Shown here piece after piece: positions 9,715 through 20,284 of a stretch of DNA of 64,000 nt. Origin of the DNA: Cryptomeria japonica (lineage: Eukaryota > Streptophyta > Pinopsida > Cupressales > Cupressaceae); assembly GCF_030272615.1 (NCBI RefSeq), contig NC_081410.1:189495619-189559618 (forward strand). Reading direction: 5' to 3'. A program made the position numbers and the translations under genes. The first letter of the stretch is position 1, and each line of letters begins with the position of its first letter. The notes under the pieces are model-generated. The model was not told the origin of the DNA, made no database searches, and worked only from the letters and a program-made list of their open reading frames with translations.

Positions 9715-11530
9715 CCTCTCCCTCATTGCCTAGTGGAGGAGGTGGTGCTTGTTGGCCCTCAAACTGTCTAGGTGCCTATACTCCCTCTGATCGAGCCATA
9801 TATTGAGAATAGGGTACCACCTATCTATCTATCGGTACTTTTGTGCTATAAGCTACTACATAATAGGTTGCTTAGCTAGATTGGTGAAGGACCTCATGCT
9901 AGGAGGTAGCTAGCTCTGCTCTCAATCTCTGCGCCTTCTGATCACGCTCTGATCTCAACCTGTGAATCTCATGGCAACACTATATAACCTGCGTCTGCGC
10001 GACTGCTAGTTGCATTAGGAGGGTCCTCACTTTCCCTCTCAGTATATGAATCATCTTCGTTGGTGTCTGTCCCTGAGGTATCTTCTCCTCTCCTCCCTCA
10101 GCCTACTCATCTTTGTGCTGTCTCACCTGTTGAGGGGCAACTCTCTCACCCACCTCTCTCTCACCCCCAACATCTACCTGAGGCTCTATAGTCCTAGCTC
10201 CACCTCCATCTCCTCCAATAGCACCTAAAGAGCCACCCTCTCCTCTCTGCCTCTACCGACCAACAACTAGTGTCTTACTGCTGGCTGCACCAAGGTCACC
10301 CCTTGCCCGCCTAGGTGCATCTCCTCTTTGTGCCTATACAGGTGCATCACCCTCACCCTCATCTATCTGAGGTGCTCGCTCTCTAGGATCTTTAAAATGT
10401 GGGAAGGGACGTCTTAGGAAATAATCCCTATACTCTACAGTCACCCCTGCATCATCTATATCATCCAAGTAATCCCAACACTATGGCTAGAGAGCTACTA
10501 ACTCCTGCACTATGAGGGCATAAGATAACCTTGGTCCCCATCCCTTCCTCTCCTCATCTCCAAACCTAGCATAAGTAGTAAAATCCCGTGATATGGCCTA
10601 TGGCCGCCTATACTGCCTTATAACCCTACTCAACACAAAACACTCAATAACAGTCTAGGATCTACCAATAAGTGGGCAGGTCATAAACATCACCTTCCTC
10701 TCCCACCTCCAATCATCTCACTCCTCTAATCCCCTATATGGCCTCCATACCACTATGATCAAGTCATCAAGTTGTCGTCTCCAATAATTTGTCTTCCCCA
10801 AGTGGGGCTGCGTCATAAAACCTGTGTATCAACAGAAAATAGGTTGATGTGGCTATCTCGAATCCTCAACAACTAGCCTACAGACTGGGATATGCTCCCA
10901 TGCCCAAATCTATAAAACAAGGACCCCAATGCTCATGCTCTTTGCCTCTCAATAGGCAATCTCATGCATCTCATGATACATATGGGCTAATAAGCAAGAA
11001 CCCCAACCCAATCTCCTTGGCTGTGTTAATAATGTATCCAACATTCTCCCCAAGCCGCACAAGAATCCATGTTGTCCTCTATTAAGCATGACAAAACATC
11101 TTATAATGCCAGTGAGCACACAAGCTACCGGAAGCTGTGCTCCATACCCGCTCAACATATCATCCCAAGTGATGGAACAAACTATCAAAGTGTCATCCTG
11201 AAACACTCTTCGTAATGTTGTAATCTTGTGCTGAGGCGAAGAATCATAGTCTACCCTGCCACCAAGAAATGGTATCCTCAGAATCCTATACACATCGTCA
11301 GGAGTAATAGTCATCTCCTTGGTCGGCAAGTGAAATGTATTATGCTCAAGATGAAACCTCTCAACTAAGGCACTGATTATTCTGTGATTCACATGAATAT
11401 CTGGCATATAAAGTAACCATCTGAACCCACATGCGTCAATATGAGCTCTCTAAACATTTATCATCTCTCGAACTAATCTCATGGTAGGCGGATAGGTACA
11501 TCAAAACTATATATCGAGCAAATTAACCTG
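9715..11530 (-). pseudogene. Antisense plant mobile domain (PMD, MAIN/MAIL1-like) gene remnant
   Basis: The minus strand at 11407-10949 encodes 152 residues. They include RIISALVERFHLEHNTFHLP, EMTITPDDVYRILRIPFLGG and RRLGWGSCLLAHMYHEMHEI, the hallmark of the plant mobile domain also annotated as aminotransferase-like PMD or PP7 long-form homologue. Homologous reading continues past stops (after HEIAY, before IWAWEHIPV, after VVEDSR), with TGFMTQPHLGKTNYWRRQLD and PRDFTTYARFGDEERKGWGP, to a Pro/Arg/Gly-rich tail near 10000. Upstream of 11407 the frame extends as DACGFRWLLY, preceded by a TTTTTCAG-like acceptor at about 11521. This suggests an intron. It lies antisense inside a Tat-type element, between integrase and 3' LTR. 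Several stops make it non-functional here. Confidence 0.75.
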
Positions 11531-12649
11531 AAAAATTAAACGAAAAAACCATTAGTATGCGAAACAAATTGAGTTACAAAGGTGTAAAAAGTGATCATGA
11601 ATCCAAATCATCAATCATGGATATAAAAAATTCACGTTTATGCCTTCAAAAATCCACACTGTTTTTCATACAAGTTTTCCTATTGGGGCAGAAACGCATA
11701 CAAGTCAATATTTGGAGAGTACGAGTAAACTTTTTTGATACGAGTCACTAATTGGGGCAGAACGAGTAAAAGGTCTCTTATGAACATGCTTGTACGACTA
11801 AAGGGCACATGTAGAACGACTAATCTAATAACTTTATATGACAAAAGAAGTTTTAACAGATTGTCATACGACAAACCCTAGTTGGCCATACGACTAAATG
11901 ACCAAAAATGAATTAAAATGACAAAAAGAACAAAAAAATTCAAACAAAGATTCAAAAAATAAGAAATGCAAGAGGCTTAAGATCAATCACTTACTACTGT
12001 TGGATAGTCTCGAGGATGATTATGATGTCTTTAGCACTCAAATCGATGCATATGCCCAGGAATTACCATTTTGCTCCAGAGAAGGTTTTTGAAATTGTGA
12101 AATTTGAAAGGTAAAAATGAATTGAAAATGACACCTTTATCCCTTATATAGGCAAAACCCCAATTTTCAAACTTGCTCCGATTGACACAAAAATTGTACT
12201 CTTAGCTAAATCAACCATCCTGAGTCCATTTTCGGGATCGAAATTGAAATTTGAGATCATTTTTTAGTCAAAATCTCACAACGTTGACCACTTGGTACTT
12301 TCATCTTCAGATCACCTTTTCCCATCATTTTTTTCGCTCAAATCACTTCTAATTTCAACTTAATTCTCAAAATAAATCTTCGTGCTCAAATTATCATTGC
12401 GAAATCTTTTTATCATTTCTATTGCCTAAAATAACTTTGACCTCGCCATCTTTCGATCCACTCCCAAGGGGGCATACACATTACATCAACATTATCAGTG
12501 ATTACATCATCAAAAATCAAGAATTTTTTCAAATCTTCATCTAAAGTCAAGCAGAAAATCTTTTCAATCAAAGATAACAAACTTCAGTCAATGTCTAGGC
12601 GCATATCAAGTTTGTCCTCTTCTAAATCAGACACTTAATTCAAATAGGT
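11531..12649. other. Spacer upstream of the antisense PMD remnant
   Basis: AT-rich sequence. On the minus strand a possible upstream exon with the reading MVIPGHMHRFEC lies near 12070-12030. A GTAAGT donor-like site lies near 11990, which would pair with the acceptor at about 11521. This exon-intron model is inference only. A purine tract CCAAGGGGGCA near 12463-12473 is on the plus strand. No other gene is seen. Confidence 0.3.
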
Positions 12650-12970
12650 GTTCAGTTTCATTACATCAAATCAAGCTGGACATTCCATTTCACTAATCGG
12701 TTCTTATTCAATCAAGTTCAGAATCAGTTTTATCTCTTTGCTCAGTCGATTCTAGTTCAATCAAGTTCTAGATCGGTGCTCGTTTCTTGATCCATCAAGT
12801 TCAAGATCGATATCTCGCTCTTCATCGGTCCTAGTTCAATCAAGTTCAAGATTGGTGTCACTTTGATCAATTTGTTCGGTTTCATCACTTCAAATCAAGC
12901 TGAACATCTCGCTCTTCATCGGTTTGTGATCCATCAAGTTTAGAATTGATATCTCTTCGACATCAACTAT
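12650..12970 (+). repeat. Degenerate minisatellite in the 3' untranslated part of the Tat element
   Basis: Variants of the word (C/A)ATCAAGTTCARGAT recur at about 12710, 12759, 12794, 12839 and 12932. They are separated by TCGGT-containing spacers. A longer unit also recurs: CATCAAATCAAGCTGGACAT near 12663 and CTTCAAATCAAGCTGAACAT near 12888. Tandem repeats just before the 3' LTR are an established trait of Ogre/Tat elements, and some of these have seeded satellites. Confidence 0.6.
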
Positions 12971-13004
12971 TCTTTGGATCAATGAGTTGCTTGCACATCA
13001 ATTC

Positions 13005-13017
13005 AAAGAGGGGCAAA
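13005..13017 (+). promoter_or_regulatory. Polypurine tract of the Tat-type element
   Basis: AAAGAGGGGCAAA ends directly before TGTAATACCC, the typical start of Tat/Ogre-type LTRs. The tract is interrupted by one C. It would prime plus-strand synthesis. Confidence 0.6.
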
Positions 13018-13994
13018 TGTAATACCCTAAAAATGGTCACCTAAACCATGGGCCCCTAATCTCGACTACATCACCAAGGTCCTAACCAAAGGTAATTAAA
13101 TCAATCATGAACACCTAACTAATTAATCCTCAATCATCAATGTCACATGGAAAATAAATCATTCTATATTAATTAAATGTTTATTTAATTAATTAATTAA
13201 TCATTCCAAGTAAATCATTTTAATCAATTATCCTATTTATTTACTTAAATATCCTAGCATATTTAATTAATAAAACAATTTGCCATTAAATCATTAAAAA
13301 ATAATTAATTTGAAAAAATAATTAAATTTGGAAAAAGAAATAAAAATTAAATTAAATTGAAAAATCTCATAAAAGCAATTAAATCAATTAAATCTCAAAG
13401 TTGAATTTTAAAAATATGAAATAAATCAGTTTTTCTGATTTTATCTTAAATTTAGTTCAATTTCGTTTAAAGTTGAGAAAAACAGCCAATCATATCAATT
13501 CACCTAGATTGTGCTTCCTCTTGGAGAATCTCTGCCGCTCATCATTAATCAATCTTGACCGTTGGTCTCTCTCTAGATTTTCTATAAATTCAGGCTCTCA
13601 TCTCCAATTCAAAAAGAACCTAGAGTTTTATTGTTATTATGCTATTTTTTCTCTGGGTCCATTGAGATTTTTGTGCACTAAGAATGTTGCATATTTGTTA
13701 AATCATCTAGCCTAATATTCATTCATATCTTAATCATGTTAGTCTAATATTCACTCATCTAGGTTAATCTTGCATCCATTTAGCTCAATTTCATGCTCAT
13801 ATAGATTCAATCCTTCATTTAGGTGTTGTCTAGTCACTGGTGTTGCATAAAGAAATTTGAGAGCAAGATTAAAACTCACATCTACTAGAAGGCAATAGGT
13901 CGCTTTGTAATGGTTTCATTATTTATTGATTATTAATTTACTAACCATGCATCTAATGACTTAATTGAAGTGTTGTGTATTTAGATATAGATAC
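13018..13994 (+). repeat. 3' LTR of the Tat-type element (right edge estimated)
   Basis: It starts TGTAATACCCTAAAAATGG after the PPT. The AT-rich U3 has TTAATTAATTAA tracts (13150-13330) and a good core promoter TATA (TATAAAT at 13583-13589) preceded by a TTGACCGTTGG-like element. The end is placed at GATACA near 13994, because the opposite-strand relic seems to begin there. The matching 5' LTR is outside the window, so this edge is a guess. Confidence 0.55.
13583..13589 (+). promoter_or_regulatory. TATA box in the Tat-element LTR
   Basis: TATAAAT lies in the middle of the LTR, after a pyrimidine-rich stretch (TCTCTCTCTAGATTTTC). About 30 bp further the sequence turns into AAAAAGAACCTAGAG, where a transcript start would be expected. 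The assignment rests on position and motif. Confidence 0.45.
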
Positions 13995-14888
13995 AAGTCC
14001 ACTTTACACACACACAAATGTCACCATTAGCTGGTGACACAAAGATACCCACAACAGAAAAAAATGAAAGGCGATAAGACAGGGGTATATGATAGTTTGG
14101 CATCAAAACCCATAGCAGTGAGAAGAGGTAGGCAATATAATTGCAAGATGGGTATATCTTCATAGCGCCAAAGTTCTCGGATCTGAAGAAGAGCACATGA
14201 AGGCAAAGATAAAATAAAAATTCAAGTCAACATGGAAGAAGGCGAAAAGAGGCCCCCAATGCTTTACAGCATTCTCAAATATCAAAAAGCAAGATACGAT
14301 AGATAGAAGAAGTAGAAAGACAAATAGAGGAAGATATATGATAGAAAATCTCTCGTATCTGAGCACCTATGAAGTAACTCAGGTCCTCTAGGAGAGCACT
14401 ACAGATAAAGAAATTCAACCTCTTGTATCCAAGTACCTATGGAGTAACCTGGGTCCTCTGGGAGGGAACAAAGATGTAAAGCAAGTACAGGGGAACACAG
14501 TCAAGTGTACACACACTAAAAGATGGAGGGAAGAGATAAACACCCTAAAGGTCATCCCATAGGAGATCATCCTCCTCCCAGTCTAGATCATAGGGAGGAG
14601 GATGAGATCAGAGAGGGACAATAATAAGAGGTTCACTAAGCACCTCACCAGTAGTGAGGGCAAGGGATGAAGCCACAACAACGTCTGCGTCCACAAGCTC
14701 AGAGGAGGTAAGGGTCAATGATCATGTGAAGATCATGGACAAGGCTGAGATATCCTCCAATGAGTTGAACATGAAAGCCTCCATAGAAGAAGAAGGTGAA
14801 TCGCTCAGAGAAGATGAAACAAGGGTAGGATTGGCAACCTCCAGAAGAGGGGCAGTGACAAATTCAGGAGAAGATAGGGCCTTCTCAA

Positions 14889-14953
<65 letters not shown>

Positions 14954-16180
14954 GATACATGCAAATTGATAAACACTGAAAAAGACATAGAAGAGGGTGA
15001 GGAACATACCTACAAGGATTTCTATCATCAAAACTCTAGAATGGGACCCTGTTCAAGCTTGCATTTGGGGAAAATAGGAGAATAGGTCTCCTATCAACCA
15101 TAGTAGGCTGAAGGACTCCAAGAAAGCTTTGATGCTGGAGTGGTCATGAAACTGGGGGAGAAAAAAGAGTTGCGCTAGACGCCATCTGTGTATGCAGCAT
15201 ATTAATGGGCCAAGACAATGTACACATGTTCGACAAAGAGGTGATAAGGAGAGCTCTAATGATGGAGCAATAAAAACCTACACTTGTTTAGGGGGAGGTT
15301 CATCAATGGGCCCCAAAGCAGCAGGAAGCAAGACCAAAGAGATCGCAAAGACAGGAACATCTACAAAAATAGGCTCTAAGACAACAAGATTGGGTGTCAA
15401 AGAGGGACCAGTTATTTCTAGGGAGACATCACACTGCCGAGCCATGGCTGGTCGAAAGTGTTTATTCTCATGCGCTCGCTGATTATGATGGAGGTGAGGA
15501 CCACCAACCGAGGCTCTAAAAGATTTAGGAGCATCATGCTCCATAGGAGATGCCCCTAGAACCATGTTAGGGATACGAGAAGGCCCAACCAATGAAATAG
15601 GAGGTGCACTCAGAATAGACACTACATTCATAGCAACGAGTGCCTTACCTTGCTTCGCTCGAGGAGCGATCGGAGGGACGGAGGGTGCCAACACAGGCTA
15701 TGAAGTAGGAGCAAGTGTTGATGAATGAACATGAGAGGAGTGCTTCCCTTTCTCATAATGAGATTTTCAAGGGATATCAACCATGATTGAGAGATCAAAG
15801 GGAGGGTGAGCTGCAGATGTTGACAATATAGGTGTCTTTCCCTTATCTGCACTAGGTGTAGTCATAGATACGAAAGACACCATTGGAGATTACGCAACCC
15901 TAGGTAGACACAAAGGTCTACTCAAAGGAGTAGGCTTAGCCTCGACCCCCAATGATGAGGGGACATAAGGCACCACCACTCCAAGACCAGAATAGATGGA
16001 GCAGAGGTCGATGTAGGAAGAGGCAATGAAAAACTAGGGTGCACTGATTTAGGAGTTGACTCCCCATCTTAAACTGATAGTATGCGTGGTACATCAAGTC
16101 ACCACGGGGGAGCATGGGTGCCATTAGATTAGGCCAAAAATGGTAGCGAAAAGTCCCCATGGGTTACCAGGGGTCAATAT
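13995..16180 (-). other. Decayed post-protease region of the minus-strand Gypsy relic
   Basis: Short minus-strand open pieces (15278-15694, 15628-15852, 15936-16160) have no RT, RNase H or integrase motif. The one nearest the protease contains FRYHFWPNLMAPMLPRGDLM. This resembles a conserved segment that follows protease in some plant Gypsy polyproteins (a -LDHFW-P-PRSDL-like pattern). The rest is low-complexity. An imperfect repeat of about 52 bp occurs at about 14359-14411 and 14428-14482 (GYACCTATGRAGTAACYYRGGTCCTCT core). Confidence 0.4.
14890..14951 (+). repeat. (CA)n microsatellite, about 31 units
   Basis: A pure CA/AC dinucleotide run of 62 bp. It creates artificial His-Thr or Cys-Val reading frames that should not be taken as genes. 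It lies inside the Gypsy relic, so it arose after or within that insertion. Confidence 0.95.
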
Positions 16181-16614
16181 ATAGTATCCTAGATGACATG
16201 CATCGAACCCTCATGGGGGAACTTGAGACATTTATGAATTATGGTAGGGACCGCCTCCATTTCAATCAACTAGGGAATACCTAGCTTAGCTCAGAATAGG
16301 TTTGACTCAAGAATGATCACAAATGTGGAAGATATTGCCTTGGGTCCTATGAGGACCATCAAGGTGATGCTACCCAAAGGAGAGAGAGAAAAATTGTCAT
16401 GTGTTCTTAAGGTTGCTCGACACTCATCATACATAGGCCTATGCCATCCATTTACAAATAGAGTATCCTCTATAATAATATCGACTTTGCAAGACAGGTC
16501 AACCATCACACCTGTGATAGTTTGACCATTTATCTTAGCATGGATGTATAGAGGAGTAGGCTCTCCACAATATGGGGCATCTAAAGGAGTAAATAATAAA
16601 GATGCATTAGGCAC
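16180..16614 (-). pseudogene. Aspartic protease remnant of the Gypsy relic
   Basis: The minus-strand frame 16614-16291 reads YIHAKINGQTITGVMVDLSC, then KVDIIIEDTLFV. In retropepsin-like domains this site is V-D-x-G-[SA]-x-x-N-[IL]; here VDLSCKVDII keeps the Asp but loses the DSG/DTG turn. Lower in the same direction (about 16290-16180) comes LGIPWLIEMEAVPTIIHKCL with frame changes. This is the LGRPW/L-x-P-WL-x-AV-S-HK-KF motif of Tat-like proteases. Confidence 0.65.
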
Positions 16615-16689
16615 CTTCTCCTTCTAGAAAGGAGGTGAGAAAATAGGAGTGATGGTGACCATGTTCACAAATAGACCATCATCTGAGGA

Positions 16690-17744
16690 AGGATCTAATG
16701 CAGAGATGAAATTTGTCGAGTGCGAGGTAAAGGGATCGGTATAGATTTGCAAGTCACTATTGGTCTTGTCAATGAACTTGTTCGACTTGTGTTTTTGTGC
16801 ATCAACTTTGATTGCACCACTATTGATGTGGTCCTAGACAATGTGTCAAAGATGATAACATCGCTCAATGCCATGGCTAGGCACACAATGGTAATGGCAG
16901 AATTTGGATCCATCGTACCATCACAGTTAGGGTCTGCTATCAGACAACAGTCTAGTCTTAGGAAGGGTGATTATATTGCCTTTCAATAATCACTTCATTA
17001 TGCTCAAATAAGAGTCATTTAATTTCGTGAAGACTCTACTTTGTTGCAAACCTTGTCCAATATTTGTCAGAGGGACAACCATGATAGTAGTTACTATCTT
17101 AATCTTCTTAGACCCTTTTATGGTTATGCTTGCAAAGGACCCACCACAAGGGTTCAAAGTAGAATCCCCAAACCGTGACATGGTGTGCTAGTAGTCCATA
17201 AGCACAAAACACATATTAGCAATGTTTTGATATCGATTATGAGATAGCTTCTCCCTCAATGTTGGCTGTAGATTGCCAATGAACATCCTTTGCAGATCAC
17301 TATCTAGTAGCGCAAAGGCAATTCTAGTGGAGATCAATTGATACATCGAGATGAAATATGTGATCTTCTCATTGGGCTTCTGCTTGCAATGAACAAGGTC
17401 AACGATGGTGACCCTTCTACTAATGTTGGCTTGAAACTACTTGAGAAAAAGGTCCATGAGCTAATCAAGGGTATGAATGGAATGGTCTGGTAAAGAGCTA
17501 TACCACTCTAATGCAGTTCCTTTAACGGACTGTGAGAATAGTTTTAGCAACACAAAGTTCAAGCTATGATAGTCACTACACATGGTCATGAAAGAATCAA
17601 TGTGCACATTAGGGTCCCCATCACCATTAAACCTATCAAATTTTAATGGCTCAATTGTGCTAGGAAGGATAGTGTTCAAGATGGTGATGTCAAGGGGAAT
17701 TTTCCTGTAATATGCAGGCATGGATGATTGACTAGAGGCGAAAG
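16690..17744 (-). pseudogene. gag: gag remnant, part 2 (C-terminal side)
   Basis: The minus strand reads FASSQSSMPAYYRKIPLDIT, then LKFDRFNGDGDPNVHIDSFM, VLLKLFSQSVKGTALEWYSS and LPDHSIHTLD. This is the capsid-like retrotransposon gag domain (F-G-DP-H---F, LFP-SL-G-A--W, LP--SI--). After a stop it goes on with KITYFISMYQLI and MFIGNLQPTLREKLS-type helices. Frames change near 17455, 17190 and 16990. This part is separated from the N-terminal gag by the inserted chromovirus. Confidence 0.75.
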
Positions 17745-19330
17745 TGATGCAGAGAGTCTTGGAGTTGATCCCATTCACCTTCTTGGTAGCTCCTCAAGTC
17801 CATCCAATGGTACTTCGTAGGGGTTTGTCTATTCAAACCTCCAAGGTATAATCCACTTTGGCTTTCCTCCAAGGTATAGCCTCTAATCTTTAACAACCAA
17901 CTCTTCCTATTGAGGAATCCACCTCAATCCCTAACACACTCCCAAGGCTCCAACAACCTCCGCAAAGGATCTTACTTCTCCAAACTGTTCTATGTGAGAA
18001 ACATGAGCTTACATAGTGTCTTTGATTTCTTTTAGTTATTTGAGAACCTTCAATCCCATCACCAAGCTTTCTCAACCTTAGTCTCTACCAGGCTCCAAAT
18101 AGGCCTAATGCAATTAGCCCTCCCATTGCGGTTTTAAGGGCTTAGTTTCAAAACTTACCAAACAAGGCCACAAATAAATTACAGATTTGAATACCCTTTT
18201 CGGGGTTACAAACAATATTGCAAATTTACATCTGGGTTCACCGTACACATATGGGAACCAAAACAGTCCTATTTTCAAGGGTTTAGGCCTACCCGGGTGT
18301 CTTACAAATTTGGTCTTAAAAACCTTCACTAGTCAAATCATCTGCACAAATTAATTAAAAAATATTTTAGGAAATTCAAGGGGATTTCCAACCATGTCTC
18401 AATATTGTCTCGATAATTCCATATGTGCTCTTAAAACACACATTTCTTGCTGTCCTAGTCTCACCAACTCCTAGCTGTGAGCCCAGGGCATCATTGCACA
18501 ATCACCACAAAGGTCTACAAAATCAAAACATCTTCTCTAAACATATTTACAAACCCTAACCTAGCATTCCACAAGATTACAATTGGTGTCATCAATGGAT
18601 GCTCAGGTTAGAGCCATTTTTCCCTTAAACCCTACTTTGCAAGGGTTTTACACCTAGTCACAGAGAATGAATTAGATGTTTGCAACCAAACACAACCAAA
18701 TTTGCTAATATACCTTGCTATAAAGAATATTCAACAAACTCTCATGCCCTACAAGGAGATTCTTCTGACAAATCCATACTAGACCGTACAATGCAACAAA
18801 AACCAAGAAAAACTTTCAAAACGGTATCAAACAAGATTTTCCTTACAATTCAAAACTTGCTTTTGCATTCCAGATCTTCTAACCCATACAATGAAGTTTT
18901 TTTTGGCTTATATGCTCATGATTCAGTTGGTTGAACTAACTTTTCAACACCAATCAACAAAAATACAACTTTTTGCAAATGTTGCAAAATGTTGCTCAGC
19001 AACTTTTACATCTTTTCATCCTGATAATGCAACTTTGCACTCAAGTGTATTCCAAGGCTCAAAAAGGCCCTCAATTAATTCTAAGAGATTTAAAAACAAT
19101 ATATTGTACCCTATTACATAATGACTCTATTCTAGAGTAGTGCACCTATGACCATCATCAACATTACAACTTCTAGGATATCAACATCCTGAACATATCA
19201 AAGCTTGGACAACTCAACCATGGCTCAACTGAGACCCAAATGGTTGGTCCATTATTACAACTTGAAAGATAACACAAAAACTTAGAACAAACCAAAATTC
19301 CTTGCTTGGAGTGATGTTTGCCCTGCACCA
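17745..19330 (-). repeat. 3' LTR of the nested chromovirus
   Basis: On the minus strand it starts TGGTGCAGGGC and ends CTCTGCATCA. It matches 24010-25621 over its full length with substitutions and small gaps, for example a shorter segment near 17790 than near 24050. A PPT precedes it at 19331-19344 (minus GTCCCAAGGGAGTA). Confidence 0.9.
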
Positions 19331-19344
19331 TACTCCCTTGGGAC
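19331..19344 (-). promoter_or_regulatory. Polypurine tract of the nested chromovirus
   Basis: The minus strand reads GTCCCAAGGGAGTA immediately before the LTR start TGGTGCAGG. It is short and imperfect, as is common in plant chromoviruses. The coding frame ends with TGA only a few bases upstream (19352-19354). Confidence 0.55.
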
Positions 19345-19351
19345 AAAGAAC

Positions 19352-19580
19352 TCAAGTCCCTTGAGTTAAGAGGTCTGCAATTTCCACTCCATGCAGAAGT
19401 ATATCTGATTTTGACATCCACATAGCATCTGATTCAGGTAACCCTTCCCACTTGACAAGATAATGCCTATATACTCCTTTCCTTGTCTTCTTTATCACCT
19501 TGGTATCCAAGATACTTTCCAACCTAACTGGTTAGCTTGGTGGCAAATCTCTCACCCAATCTTCATTACCCTATGATGAG
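19352..19580 (-). pseudogene. Chromodomain at the C-terminus of the integrase
   Basis: The minus strand reads LESILDTKVIKKTRKGVYRH, then YLVKWEGLPESDAMWMSKSD and ILLHGVEIADLLTQGT before TGA. The YLVKW-x-G-P-x-DA-W core with flanking basic strand is a chromodomain. It is thought to guide chromovirus integration through binding to histone marks. One in-frame stop (TAA for an expected CAA) lies about 10 residues before LESILD, so the domain is cut off from the integrase. This motif places the element among chromoviruses. Confidence 0.8.
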
Positions 19581-20284
19581 GTGTCCAACTGATGTGTTTG
19601 TGATTCTCCCTTGTATGTATACAGATCACATACATTGAAGATAGGAGAAATACCCAACGTTGGAGGGATTTCAACCTCATATGCATTCTATCCATATTTG
19701 TGCACCACCTTGAGGGGTCCAATCTTCTTCATCAATAGCTTGGTAGGCTGTCCTTTTGGAAGTCTCTCCTTTCTTAGGTATGCTAGGACCAAATCTCCAA
19801 CCTTAAATTGCATATTCCTTCTTGTTTTATCAACATTCATCTTAAATTGCTCAGACTTTTGTTGTAAGGTCTGCCATACCTTATCATGCACTTCTTTGAT
19901 ACATTCTGCAAAATTCTCACCTTGTGCATTCTTGGGTGTCATAGAGCTAAGATCTCTGAGTTCTAAAATGCCTCTAGGATGAAAACCATACACTATATCA
20001 AAAGAAATTTTACCTGTACTTTGGTTAACTGAGTTATTGTATGCATATTCTGCCTGATTGAGTACCAAATCCCAAGTCTGCCCATTTTGTTTGGTGAGGC
20101 ATCTTAATAGATTACCTAAGGATCTATTGACTACCTCTGTCTAGCCATCTAATTGGGGATGATAGGCAGATGAAAAAGATAATCTTGTGCCCAACTTCCT
20201 CCAAAGTGTCCACCAAAAGTGGCTTAGGAACTTCATATCTCTATCACTAACTATGTTGATTGGAAGGCCATGAATTCTTACCAT
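19581..20284 (-). pseudogene. Integrase C-terminal half, chromovirus
   Basis: Minus strand: [20 protein letters not shown] holds the second catalytic Asp. SAYHPQLDG, then a stop in place of Gln, and TEVVNRSLGNLLRC hold the catalytic Glu. Then come AEYAYNNSVNQSTGKISFDI, GFHPRGILELRDLS and FKVGDLVLAYLRKERLPKGQ. A frame change at about 20285 separates it from the main ORF. Stops at about 20140 and near 19690 split it further. Confidence 0.85.

Larger units (their letters stand above)
1238..13994 (+). mobile_element. Decayed Tat/Ogre-lineage Ty3/Gypsy retrotransposon (5' part outside window)
   Basis: The order of remnants is gag, aspartic protease, G-patch-like motif, RT, RNase H, a second (archaeal-type) RNase H, integrase, A-rich spacer, antisense PMD gene, minisatellite, PPT and 3' LTR. 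The second RNase H, the YHRNKGH-type gag motif and an antisense extra gene are established traits of the Tat/Ogre clade. All coding blocks contain stops or frame changes, so the copy is dead. Its 5' LTR and early gag lie beyond the inserted Copia to the left of the window. The right edge depends on the LTR end, which I could only estimate. Confidence 0.8.

Noticed and set aside
14654-15085. 143-codon ORF across the CA repeat
   Set aside because: The middle is a translated (CA)n run; the flanks are antisense to the Gypsy relic and show no domain.
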